From: Desulfuromonas sp.
GTDB lineage: Bacteria > Desulfobacterota > Desulfuromonadia > Desulfuromonadales > Desulfuromonadaceae
Assembly: GCA_002869685.1 (NCBI GenBank)
Contig: PKUE01000184.1
Span: 1-35,464, forward strand
Reading direction: 5' to 3'
DNA: 35,464 nt
The notes beneath the pieces are model-generated. The model searched no databases. It was not told the origin of the DNA and saw only the letters and a program-made list of their open reading frames with translations. The translations under genes were made by a program, and so were the position numbers. This document shows positions 1 to 6,968 of the stretch, in pieces; position 1 is the stretch's first letter, and each line of letters opens with the position of its first letter.

Positions 1-64
1 GTTGCTCAATCGGTTGCTCAATCGGTTGCTCAATCGGTTGCTCAATCGGTTGCTCAATCGGTTG
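1..64. repeat. 12-bp tandem repeat, five perfect copies
   Basis: The unit GTTGCTCAATCG is repeated five times without change (1-60) and continues into a sixth partial copy (GTTG). The array starts at the window edge, so its full copy number is unknown. The unit is a multiple of three and, on the minus strand, adds one IEQP tetrapeptide per copy to the overlapping gene, so copy-number change would keep the frame. Confidence 0.95.
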
Positions 65-361
65 CGACTCGGTAACCTCTTCGGCAGCACCACAACCCAT
101 GGCGTTAATCCGATCATCGAAACCACCGTTCTTCAAATCCCGCAGCATCTGTTTATGCTGCTCTTTCATCCGGGCTTCAACTTCTTCAAGCACGTCGGCC
201 TGTTCGACGATATCGGCATAGGATGAGGTCTGCCGCGCAAGAATAGTGCCCCCATGATAAAGCAATGAGGTAATTTCAGCCTTTTTGACCCCGCTGTCTT
301 CCGTTTGCACATGAAAGACCTGATCTCTATAGCGGAAATTGTGATTAAATCCTCCGACCAT
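1..361 (-). CDS. Conserved hypothetical protein, partial (C-terminus off left edge), with IEQP repeats
   Basis: An open frame of 120 codons runs on the minus strand from ATG at 361 to the window edge with no stop. AAGGAG lies 8 bases upstream of the ATG, supporting the start. It begins MVGGFNHNFRYRDQVFHVQT and continues with a soluble, charged sequence ending in GCGAAEEVTESQ, followed by at least five IEQP tetrapeptides encoded by a perfect 12-bp tandem repeat. The first ~100 residues resemble a small conserved protein I recall from Geobacter-type genomes (start MxGGFNHNFRY), but I know no function. It lies 51 bp downstream of metH and is probably the last visible gene of the murI-GerMN-metH operon. 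The plus-strand frame over this region (MLNRLLNRLL...) is a low-complexity shadow. Confidence 0.8.
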   Translation of the reverse strand, partial: MVGGFNHNFRYRDQVFHVQTEDSGVKKAEITSLLYHGGTILARQTSSYADIVEQADVLEEVEARMKEQHKQMLRDLKNGGFDDRINAMGCGAAEEVTESQPIEQPIEQPIEQPIEQPIEQ

Positions 362-412
362 CAGCACATCTCCTTGTGTGATTGACGTCCATCTTGATCG
401 CGACCCAACATC

Positions 413-2818
413 TTATTTTTTCAGCAATTTCTTAATTTTCGCCACGGCTTCCAGAGCATCTTCAGCGTACAGATCGGCGCCAATTTCATCGGCATAGGCT
501 TGAGTGACAACCGCTCCACCAACCATGGTGAACACTTTGACCCCCGCCGCTTTAAGTGCATCAATGGTGACTTGCATCTGCTGCAACGTCGTGGTCATCA
601 GGGCCGACAGCCCTACGGCATCGACCTTGGTCTCCAGCGCCTGTTCGACAATCCGTGCCGAGGAAACATTTTTCCCCAGATCGATCACCTCGTAGCCATG
701 ATTCTCCAGCAGGGTACAGACGATATTTTTACCGATATCGTGAATATCCCCCTCCACCGTCGCCATCATGATTTTACCCTCTGAGGCCATGGTCGCACCG
801 GCCATCTCCTGCTTCAAGCGACCAAAGGCTGTTTTCATCGTCTCGGCACTAAGCAACACCTGAGGCAGGAAAATACGATTCTCGCCAAAGCGCTGACCGA
901 CAACTTCCAGCCCGGCTAACAGACCTTCATTACTGATTTGTAGAACATCGAGCCCTTCGCCAAGAGCCTGCTCGACCAGGACAACGACACCATCTTTATC
1001 GCCGTCGATGATCGCCTGAGCCAAACGCTCGCGCATGGTTTGCGCTTGTTTATCAACCACTGTGGCCGTCGCCGTCTCCTGCACATCGGCATACGCGTTA
1101 ATATAACGCTCGGCACGCAGATCTTTGCCCAGCAATACCATGGCGGCACGAAATGCATCCATCATCGGCTGGTCTTTGGGATTGATAATCGCCGCACTGA
1201 GCCCGGCCTGCAACGCCATGGCAAAGAAGGTTGCCGACATCAGTGGACGTCGTGGCAGACCAAAGGAGATATTGCTGACGCCCAGGACCGTGGCCATCTC
1301 TTGCTCCTGAGTCAAGGTACGGATTGCCTGCAGGGTTTCAATCGCCTGGTCCTGCTCTGCGGAAACCGTCAGGGCCAGACAGTCGACAACGATGTCACAA
1401 CGGGGAATTCCAACCGCTTCGGCACGAGAGATAATCCGCTCGGCAATCGCCAGGCGTCCAGCAGCGGTTTTGGGAATGCCCTGGCCATCGAGGGTCAGAG
1501 CGATCACGGCTGCACCATATTTTTTGGCCAGCGGCAAAATGGTGGTCAAGCTCTTCTCTTCGCCATTGACCGAATTAATCAATACTTTTCCATCCGCCGC
1601 CTTGAGTCCCCGCTCAAGGGCAACAGGGTCGGAAGAATCCAACACCAGGGGAGTGCCAACGACACCGCTGATGGCGTGAACCGCTCGTTCCAGAGCCAGA
1701 GGTTCATCGGCTCCGGGGGCACCACAGTTAACATCAAGCAAAGCGGCACCGGCATCGGTCTGCTGCTGGGCCTCACGACGAATATATGCAGTTTTCCCTT
1801 CGCGCAGTTCGGCGCTGTAGGCTTTTTTACCCGTCGGATTGATCCGTTCGCCGATAATGGCACAGGGCTGTTGCGGACCGATTTCAACCACCTGGGTACG
1901 ACTTGACAACATGCCGCGGCGGCGTGGTGCCGTCCAGCTTTGCTCCCGCTCATCCATGGCCTGACGCATCACGCGGATATGTTCCGGTGTGGTACCGCAG
2001 CAGCCGCCCAACACCCGGACCCCCAGTTTGATCAGATGATCGTGATGGCTGGTAATCTCCAGTGGAGTGGCCGGAAAAATGGTTTCACCATCCTTGAGGA
2101 TCGGCAACCCGGCATTGGCCTGAGCGATCAGTGGGCAGGAACAGACCGCACGCATCTCGGCGAGGATCTCATACATACCGTCGATGCCCAAACCGCAATT
2201 GGTGCCAACAATATCAACATTCAACCCTTCGAGCATAACCGCAGCGGCGGCTGGAGGGGTTCCCAACACGGTGCGCCCGCCGTCATCAAAGGTCATCATC
2301 GCCATGACCGGCAGGTCGGAATATTCACGACACGCCATCACAGCAGCTTTAAGCTCACGAATATCGAGAAAGGTTTCACAGGTCAGCAGATCAACCCCGC
2401 CGGCAACCAGCGCCTTGACCTGCTCGGCATAAATATCAACCATCTCGTCGAAGCTGGCATCGCCTACGGGTTCAACAAATCGGCCCGTGGGGCCAATGCT
2501 GCCGGCAACAAAATCGTTGGCGGGATCATTCAGGGCAGAACGGGCCAGTTTGGCAGCCTGGACATTGATCTCGTAAACCTTGTCTTCCAGACCGTAATGT
2601 TCCAGCTTGCTGCGAGTCCCACCAAAGGTGTTGGTGACAATAATCTGGGCTCCGGCCTGAGCATAATCGCGATGAACACTCGCGACGACTTCCGGCTTTT
2701 CAAGGTTCATCAATTCCGGACAGCCACCGGGTTCAAGACCACGTGCCTGCAACATGGTTCCCATGGCACCATCAAGGATCAATACGCGGTATTGAAGCGT
2801 TTCGAGAAATCTATTCAT
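413..2818 (-). CDS. metH: Cobalamin-dependent methionine synthase, short form without reactivation domain
   Basis: Transfers a methyl group from methyltetrahydrofolate via cobalamin to homocysteine, making methionine in the cytoplasm. The 801-residue protein has the homocysteine-binding barrel (about 1-290), with zinc ligands C208 and the C273-C274 pair in GGCCGT. A pterin-binding domain follows (about 315-570, with GERINPTG and DVNCGAP), then the B12 cap (about 595-680) and the B12 domain with D691-x-H693-x-x-G696, where H693 is the lower cobalt ligand. Full-length enzymes run to about 1200 residues; the C-terminal AdoMet reactivation domain is absent here. ATG 2818 was chosen because MNRFLETLQ is the usual kind of N-terminus and GGTGGAGGG lies upstream. 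It overlaps the GerMN gene by 8 bp (ATGAATAG). No riboswitch was recognised. Confidence 0.95.
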   Translation of the reverse strand: MNRFLETLQYRVLILDGAMGTMLQARGLEPGGCPELMNLEKPEVVASVHRDYAQAGAQIIVTNTFGGTRSKLEHYGLEDKVYEINVQAAKLARSALNDPANDFVAGSIGPTGRFVEPVGDASFDEMVDIYAEQVKALVAGGVDLLTCETFLDIRELKAAVMACREYSDLPVMAMMTFDDGGRTVLGTPPAAAAVMLEGLNVDIVGTNCGLGIDGMYEILAEMRAVCSCPLIAQANAGLPILKDGETIFPATPLEITSHHDHLIKLGVRVLGGCCGTTPEHIRVMRQAMDEREQSWTAPRRRGMLSSRTQVVEIGPQQPCAIIGERINPTGKKAYSAELREGKTAYIRREAQQQTDAGAALLDVNCGAPGADEPLALERAVHAISGVVGTPLVLDSSDPVALERGLKAADGKVLINSVNGEEKSLTTILPLAKKYGAAVIALTLDGQGIPKTAAGRLAIAERIISRAEAVGIPRCDIVVDCLALTVSAEQDQAIETLQAIRTLTQEQEMATVLGVSNISFGLPRRPLMSATFFAMALQAGLSAAIINPKDQPMMDAFRAAMVLLGKDLRAERYINAYADVQETATATVVDKQAQTMRERLAQAIIDGDKDGVVVLVEQALGEGLDVLQISNEGLLAGLEVVGQRFGENRIFLPQVLLSAETMKTAFGRLKQEMAGATMASEGKIMMATVEGDIHDIGKNIVCTLLENHGYEVIDLGKNVSSARIVEQALETKVDAVGLSALMTTTLQQMQVTIDALKAAGVKVFTMVGGAVVTQAYADEIGADLYAEDALEAVAKIKKLLKK

Positions 2819-3428
2819 GGCTCTGTCCCTCCACCGGTGCTGAAGGGTCTTCAACAACCGGCACATCCAGTTCACGTTTTACCAAAGAAAAATCAGCTGT
2901 CACCGGCTCACGCAGGTCCACATGGCCTCCGAGAGTGTCGATATTCGAGCCATCCACCTGCAGTGCCAGTTTGCGTACATAAGGGAAATTTGCCGCCAAC
3001 GTGTTGACCAATGCATGGACAGTCAGCAATTCTGAACTGCTCCCCACCGGATGCTGACGAACCAAGGCCTCGTTAAAATTGAGCACGACAACATCTTCAT
3101 CGATCTGCACACCGAGCAGCAGAGCCTGCGGCGGCAACACTGGCACCAGATCGGTTTCCGGCCCGGCAATCAGCGTCTGCACGACGGCTTCGACACAATC
3201 GAGATCATTGTCGCATTCGTCGATCTCTCGCTCTTCCTGGGCCAGAAACGGTGTATTCGGATCGCCGAAATAGACCATCACCTCCCGCTGGACCGTTTCT
3301 TCAACGACCGGCGCAGCCGTCTCGACAACCGGTTCCGGTTCACGGTTAAAGGGGTTAAACACCGCGGCCATGCCGGCAAGAAACGCCACCAGTGCCAGCA
3401 ACCCGAACCAGCGCAACATTTTTTTCAC
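2811..3428 (-). CDS. GerMN-domain protein, membrane-anchored
   Basis: A 205-residue protein starting MKKMLRWFGLLALVAFLAG, a single N-terminal hydrophobic segment without a lipobox cysteine, so probably a membrane anchor or signal. A Pro/Glu/Val-rich linker (about 30-48) leads to a GerMN domain (about 50-195), recognised from the order VMVYFGDPNTPFL, the LIAGP turn, LNFNEAL and a valine/leucine-rich end. GerMN domains occur in spore-germination GerM and in cell-envelope proteins of non-sporulating bacteria, and are thought to bind envelope ligands. The gene overlaps murI by 4 bp (ATGA) and metH by 8 bp, so the three are co-transcribed. The pairing with murI fits an envelope role, but this is inference. 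Confidence 0.8.
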   Translation of the reverse strand: MKKMLRWFGLLALVAFLAGMAAVFNPFNREPEPVVETAAPVVEETVQREVMVYFGDPNTPFLAQEEREIDECDNDLDCVEAVVQTLIAGPETDLVPVLPPQALLLGVQIDEDVVVLNFNEALVRQHPVGSSSELLTVHALVNTLAANFPYVRKLALQVDGSNIDTLGGHVDLREPVTADFSLVKRELDVPVVEDPSAPVEGQSHE

Positions 3429-4255
3429 GAAGTCAACTCCTGCTCACAACTTGGACATATCGGTAAGCTCACCCGTGTCACCGGTTCGATAGGTTCGCCG
3501 AGAAATCCCTGTCCCACCTGAACAAAACGGGTCGGTACATCCGTCACATAAAATTTCCACTGCCCGCGCGTGCCGGGATTCAACTGGCCTAGATCACTTA
3601 AGCGCATCTTCACCTCTAGAGCGGTCTCCTCGGCGGAATCCACCAGCGCCACACTCGGCGGCAACACCGCCCGCAGCGTCGGCTTGAGCAGAGGATAGTG
3701 GGTACAGCCCAGCACCAGGGTATCGATCTGTTTTTCCAACAACGGCGCCAGATATTCCTGAGCCACCAGATGGGCCACGGGATGCTCGGCCCAGCCCTCT
3801 TCGGCCAGAGGCACGAACAACGGGCAGGGAGCAGAAGCGACGGTGATCTCCGGCACCAGCGCCCTCAGTGCGCGTGGATACGCTTCGCTACTCACCGTTC
3901 CATGGGTACCGATCACGCCAACCACCTTGCCTCGGCTCAACCGCGCTGCCCGGCGAGCACCGGGAAGAATCACCCCCACCACCGGAATGGACAACATCTG
4001 CTGCAGATGATCCAGGGCAAATGAGGACGCGGTGTTGCAGGCGACGACAATCATCTTGACCCGCTCACCGAGAAGGAATTCCGCCGCCTGCACCGCATAG
4101 GAGCAGACGGTCTCAGGGCTTTTCGTCCCGTAGGGCACCCGGGCCGTATCGCCCAGATAGACCAGATTTTCCCCCTGCAGCAACCGTCGCAATTCATGCA
4201 ATACGGTCAGACCGCCAACCCCCGAGTCAAAAACCCCGATCGCTTGTTCAGACAA
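3425..4255 (-). CDS. murI: Glutamate racemase
   Basis: Interconverts L- and D-glutamate to supply D-Glu for peptidoglycan precursors. The 276 residues match the family length. Visible are GVFDSGVGGLTVL (D10, S11), GDTARVPYG, the first catalytic cysteine C73 in VACNTASS, and the second, C184, in LGCTHYPLL. The start codon is TTG at 4255, preceded by a modest GGGAA element; no ATG lies nearby in frame that would fit the family N-terminus. It is the first gene of a minus-strand operon and overlaps the GerMN gene by 4 bp. The C-terminus ends in CPSCEQELTS, a slightly unusual Cys-containing tail. Confidence 0.95.
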   Translation of the reverse strand: MSEQAIGVFDSGVGGLTVLHELRRLLQGENLVYLGDTARVPYGTKSPETVCSYAVQAAEFLLGERVKMIVVACNTASSFALDHLQQMLSIPVVGVILPGARRAARLSRGKVVGVIGTHGTVSSEAYPRALRALVPEITVASAPCPLFVPLAEEGWAEHPVAHLVAQEYLAPLLEKQIDTLVLGCTHYPLLKPTLRAVLPPSVALVDSAEETALEVKMRLSDLGQLNPGTRGQWKFYVTDVPTRFVQVGQGFLGEPIEPVTRVSLPICPSCEQELTS

Positions 4256-4383
4256 AGATATTCCCGTTTATAGCGAATCGTTCCATTTCTGACACAACAT
4301 CACCTCCCGCCCGCCAACAAGGGGAGCGAAGCACGGCACGCGAACCAGAAGCAATTACAGAACGGAAGTTAATAAAAGAAAAA

Positions 4384-4402
4384 TTGCGACACACCGTCGC
4401 AA
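4384..4402 (-). terminator. Hairpin with T-run on the minus strand, upstream of murI
   Basis: TTGCGAC and GTCGCAA form a 7-bp stem with a 5-base loop. Read on the minus strand it is followed by TTTTTCTTTT, which looks like a short intrinsic terminator. It sits about 130 bases upstream of the murI start on the same strand, so it may stop leftward transcription entering murI or act as a leader attenuator. Confidence 0.4.
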
Positions 4403-4485
4403 CAAAATAGCGCCATCAATCTATCAGCGCTGCTGATGATAGGCGTAAAGCCACGAGTAGTCAAGGTTTTCAGAGTATTTCACGC

Positions 4486-4513
4486 TTGTATTTCTCTTTA
4501 AAAATGCTATCTT
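4486..4513 (+). promoter_or_regulatory. Possible sigma-70 promoter for the membrane protein/cytochrome pair
   Basis: TTGTAT and TATCTT are separated by 16 bases in an AT-rich stretch about 145 bases upstream of the first gene. The match to consensus is only partial. Confidence 0.3.
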
Positions 4514-4657
4514 TTGTGAGCAGTTTTATGAGGAGTTATTCAAATTTGCAATTCCGTGGGTAACGGGTTATTAAGCGACTGATTACATTGTTCATCAATC
4601 ACCGCCAACGCCAGGCCATGCGCCAATCTGCAGAGCATTGAAATCCCGTAGACAGGA

Positions 4658-4984
4658 ATGGGGCACATTATGGAAAATTTCATGGAGTGGCTTGGCATGT
4701 TCGAAACCAAGCATGTCGTCGGCTACATCACCGAACTGGACCTGCTGCACGATCCATGGTTTATCGCCGGCGCCATCCTGTTTATTGTGGTCAGCCTGTT
4801 TCTCAAATGGCACCTGCTGCTGTCCTGCACCCTGAGCCTGGGCGGCATGATCGCTCTGGTTACATTCATCCATCAACGGGGAACAAGCCTTGACAACTCC
4901 TCCGATAGTTTGTTTATGTTTATCGGAGGCGGGGGAATCATCGTTTTCTTCCTGATCTACATGCTTTTTCTCCGCAGTGAATAG
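4658..4984 (+). CDS. Small membrane protein with three predicted helices, unknown function
   Basis: A 108-residue protein (or 104 if ATG 4670 is used). AGGA sits directly before ATG 4658 and GGGG lies about 8 bases before ATG 4670, so the start is uncertain. After an amphipathic N-terminus (MEWLGMFETKHVVGYITELD) three hydrophobic segments follow at about 37-56, 58-76 and 86-105. No catalytic motif or Cys motif is seen. The next gene, 98 bp downstream on the same strand, is a membrane-anchored diheme cytochrome, and no terminator separates them. A role as a membrane partner of that cytochrome is inference only; I do not recognise the family. Confidence 0.75.
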   Translation: MGHIMENFMEWLGMFETKHVVGYITELDLLHDPWFIAGAILFIVVSLFLKWHLLLSCTLSLGGMIALVTFIHQRGTSLDNSSDSLFMFIGGGGIIVFFLIYMLFLRSE

Positions 4985-5082
4985 CTGCGTCTGATGCCTG
5001 CCCTGCCATAACAGCTTCAAGCTGTCACCATGACACAAAACCGACAACCGCCTGAATCTCTACAACCAAAGGAATCGTATCA

Positions 5083-5337
5083 GTGAGCAAACGTGACATT
5101 ATCATGATTGTCCTCGGGCTTGTTGTGGTTGCCGTCCTCTGGGCTGCACCCGACGAAACCACCCCCCATCTCCCCATGGACGACACCCATAAGGAGTTCC
5201 ATCAGATATTCAAACAGGACGGTAAAAAAGCCGCCGAAAAATTCTGCAAGGACTGCCACGGTCAGCCCGGCATGGAATTTCCAGCAACCCACCCCGACCC
5301 TAACCGTTGCCTGTTCTGTCATAAGGCCACGCCTTAA
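5083..5337 (+). CDS. Membrane-anchored diheme cytochrome c
   Basis: An 84-residue protein starting at GTG 5083, with AAAGGA 9 bases upstream. One N-terminal hydrophobic segment (about 6-21, IIMIVLGLVVVAVLWAA) should anchor or export it. Two heme c motifs follow, CKDCH and CLFCH, giving two covalently bound hemes; several further histidines (HKEFHQ, THPDP) could be distal ligands. It is far shorter than typical cytochromes and has no other domain. It probably carries electrons at the periplasmic face of the inner membrane, and sits downstream of a small membrane protein with which it may be co-transcribed. A strong terminator follows within 30 bp. Confidence 0.85.
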   Translation: MSKRDIIMIVLGLVVVAVLWAAPDETTPHLPMDDTHKEFHQIFKQDGKKAAEKFCKDCHGQPGMEFPATHPDPNRCLFCHKATP

Positions 5338-5362
5338 CCGATCAACAGACAGCGCTCAAAAT

Positions 5363-5397
5363 AAAAAACGCCCGGTTTTTACCGGGCGTTTTTTTTT
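5363..5397. terminator. Bidirectional intrinsic terminator
   Basis: AAAAAACGCCCGGT and ACCGGGCGTTTTTT form a long GC-centred stem with a 4-base loop, flanked by A-run and T-run, so it works on both strands. It lies between the convergent cytochrome (plus) and aldolase (minus) genes. Confidence 0.93.
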
Positions 5398-5418
5398 GCG
5401 CAGATAGAAGCAACAACA

Positions 5419-6075
5419 CTATTTCCGGCCATTGTCCTGTTGACCGTAGGTGCGAAATTTCTCCACCACCCGATCCATTTCGTCATCATGGACCAGCACC
5501 GGCTCACCAATTGAACAGGCCTGATAATAGATACGCGCCACCAGTTCAATTTCTTCGGCAACGTTGAATGCCTGTGGCAGGTCCGCGCCGACGGCCACCA
5601 GACCGTGATTAGCCAGCAACAGGGCGTTACTGTCACCGATGTGTTTTTTCACCGACTCGGCCAGTTGCGGTGTTCCAAAGGTGGCATAAGGTGCCAGAGG
5701 CACTTTTTTGCCGGCAAAGGCGACCAGATAATGCACTGCGGGAATTTCACGATGCAAACAGGCCATGGTGGTCGCATAAACCGAATGGGTATGTACCACC
5801 GCCTGAACATCGGCACGTTGATCATACAGGGCAAGATGAAAACTCAGTTCACTCGAGGGTTTCCACCGCCCCTCAACAATCGCACCGCGCCGATCGACAA
5901 CGACCACATCCTGTGCTGAAACATCGGCATAATCGATGCCGCTGGGTCCAATGGCGATCAGGTTTTCTTCACGATTGAGAAGACTCAGATTCCCGCCGCT
6001 GCCCGTTGTCAGCCCGGACTGAACCAATTTGCGGCCGTAATCGGCAATCAGCTGACGTTCAAAAGAGAGTCTCAT
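5419..6075 (-). CDS. Class II aldolase/adducin family protein (fuculose-phosphate aldolase-like)
   Basis: A 218-residue metal-dependent aldolase-fold protein. The glycine loop TTGSGGNLS (about 23-31), the acidic residue E76 in SSELSFH, the zinc ligands H95 and H97 in HTHS, and H157 in LLANHG match the L-fuculose-1-phosphate / L-ribulose-5-phosphate 4-epimerase family at about the normal length. These enzymes cleave or epimerise sugar phosphates; the true substrate cannot be told from sequence, and methylthioribulose-phosphate or tagatose-type substrates are also possible. It overlaps the upstream PHP-domain gene by 4 bp (ATGA), so the two form an operon. No sugar kinase or transporter is nearby. 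Confidence 0.85.
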   Translation of the reverse strand: MRLSFERQLIADYGRKLVQSGLTTGSGGNLSLLNREENLIAIGPSGIDYADVSAQDVVVVDRRGAIVEGRWKPSSELSFHLALYDQRADVQAVVHTHSVYATTMACLHREIPAVHYLVAFAGKKVPLAPYATFGTPQLAESVKKHIGDSNALLLANHGLVAVGADLPQAFNVAEEIELVARIYYQACSIGEPVLVHDDEMDRVVEKFRTYGQQDNGRK

Positions 6076-6806
6076 ACCTCTTCCTCTCCATCCAGACCGA
6101 GAAACGCCAGGGTTGATTCCAGCGTACGATTGACAATCTGCTCAGCAGCAATCCCCACCTTGGTCAACGCTTCGAGCGAGTCGCTGAACTCACCCACGCC
6201 CTGAGCAATATGAGCGTCACTGCCAATGGAGACCAACGCCCCCTGCTCGGCACACAGTCGGGCAATCTCCATACAGTTGGGAGCACTGCCGCGTCGCGCC
6301 CGCCGGAATGAAGAACTGTTGATCTCCAACGCGGTCCCGGTGGCCACCGCCTGCCGGACAACGGCGTAGTAATCGACGGGAAATTCCGGATTACCCGGAT
6401 GGGAGATAATGTTGACCAACGGGTTTTCCATGGCCAGCATCATAGTGCGGGTGTGATCCTGGCGGGTAGTGCCGCTATAGCCGCAATCGGCATGGAACCC
6501 GGCCAGAACCACATCGAGATTATGCAGATAGCTGTCATCGAGATCGACCCGGCCATCGTTGAGCAGATTGGCCTCCACCCCGCGAAAAATACGCACACCA
6601 CACAGCGTGTCGGGAATGAAGCCCAACACCATAAAGTGATACAGATGGGGAGCCGCGGGCATCGATGGACCGTGATCGGTCATACCGATCCCTTTCAGTC
6701 CACGTTCAGCAGCGGCGCGGGCATTTTCCTCGATAGTACTAAAGGCATGCCCTGAAGCGATGGTATGCACATGCAAATCCACCTCGGGGCGTAACAGTTC
6801 GGACAT
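6072..6806 (-). CDS. PHP-domain phosphoesterase (YcdX-like)
   Basis: A 244-residue protein of the polymerase-and-histidinol-phosphatase fold. It shows the first metal motif VDLHVHT (about 9-15), TDHGP (about 43-47), the H/D-rich ISHPGNP and a final GSDAHIA, which together make a trinuclear metal site. These resemble the YcdX subfamily of phosphatases. ATG 6806 was preferred over the upstream ATG 6836 because GAGGAGGG lies 7 bases before it and the sequence then begins MSELLRPEVDLHVHT. It overlaps the aldolase by 4 bp. The aldolase pairing suggests sugar-phosphate turnover, but the substrate is unknown. Confidence 0.85.
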   Translation of the reverse strand: MSELLRPEVDLHVHTIASGHAFSTIEENARAAAERGLKGIGMTDHGPSMPAAPHLYHFMVLGFIPDTLCGVRIFRGVEANLLNDGRVDLDDSYLHNLDVVLAGFHADCGYSGTTRQDHTRTMMLAMENPLVNIISHPGNPEFPVDYYAVVRQAVATGTALEINSSSFRRARRGSAPNCMEIARLCAEQGALVSIGSDAHIAQGVGEFSDSLEALTKVGIAAEQIVNRTLESTLAFLGLDGEEEV

Positions 6807-6968
6807 GGGGGAATCCCTCCTCGAAACGAAAAACAAAAAGACTTGTCAGTGCCGCAAGCGACATTGTAGATTGCGTGGGCTGCCCCGACGAACAGAAAAA
6901 TCTCGACACGTTGTCGCCAAGCACCCTTGAAAGCAGCCCTTAATTTAACACGACACCCCTGAAAGACA

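Larger units (their letters stand above)
4256..4657. other. Intergenic region between divergent murI and the small membrane protein gene
   Basis: About 400 bases hold no convincing gene. There is a hairpin at 4384-4402 (listed separately), a possible sigma-70 promoter at 4486-4513 facing right, and an 11-codon frame at 4528 with a nearby AGGAG-like sequence that I do not call. It presumably contains the promoters of both flanking transcription units. Confidence 0.6.

Noticed and set aside
1-64. Repeats at the left edge as a CRISPR array
   Set aside because: The 12-bp units are head-to-tail with no spacers and lie in frame in a protein gene.
2-226. Plus-strand frame MLNRLLNRLL... as a gene
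   Set aside because: It is the antisense of the repeat-containing minus-strand gene and has no ribosome site.
1940-3007. Long plus-strand frame (355 residues) opposite metH
   Set aside because: It is antisense to the conserved metH and GerMN coding sequence and has no recognisable domain.
4528-4563. Eleven-codon leader peptide upstream of the small membrane protein
   Set aside because: No run of a regulatory amino acid and no attenuator hairpin follows it.
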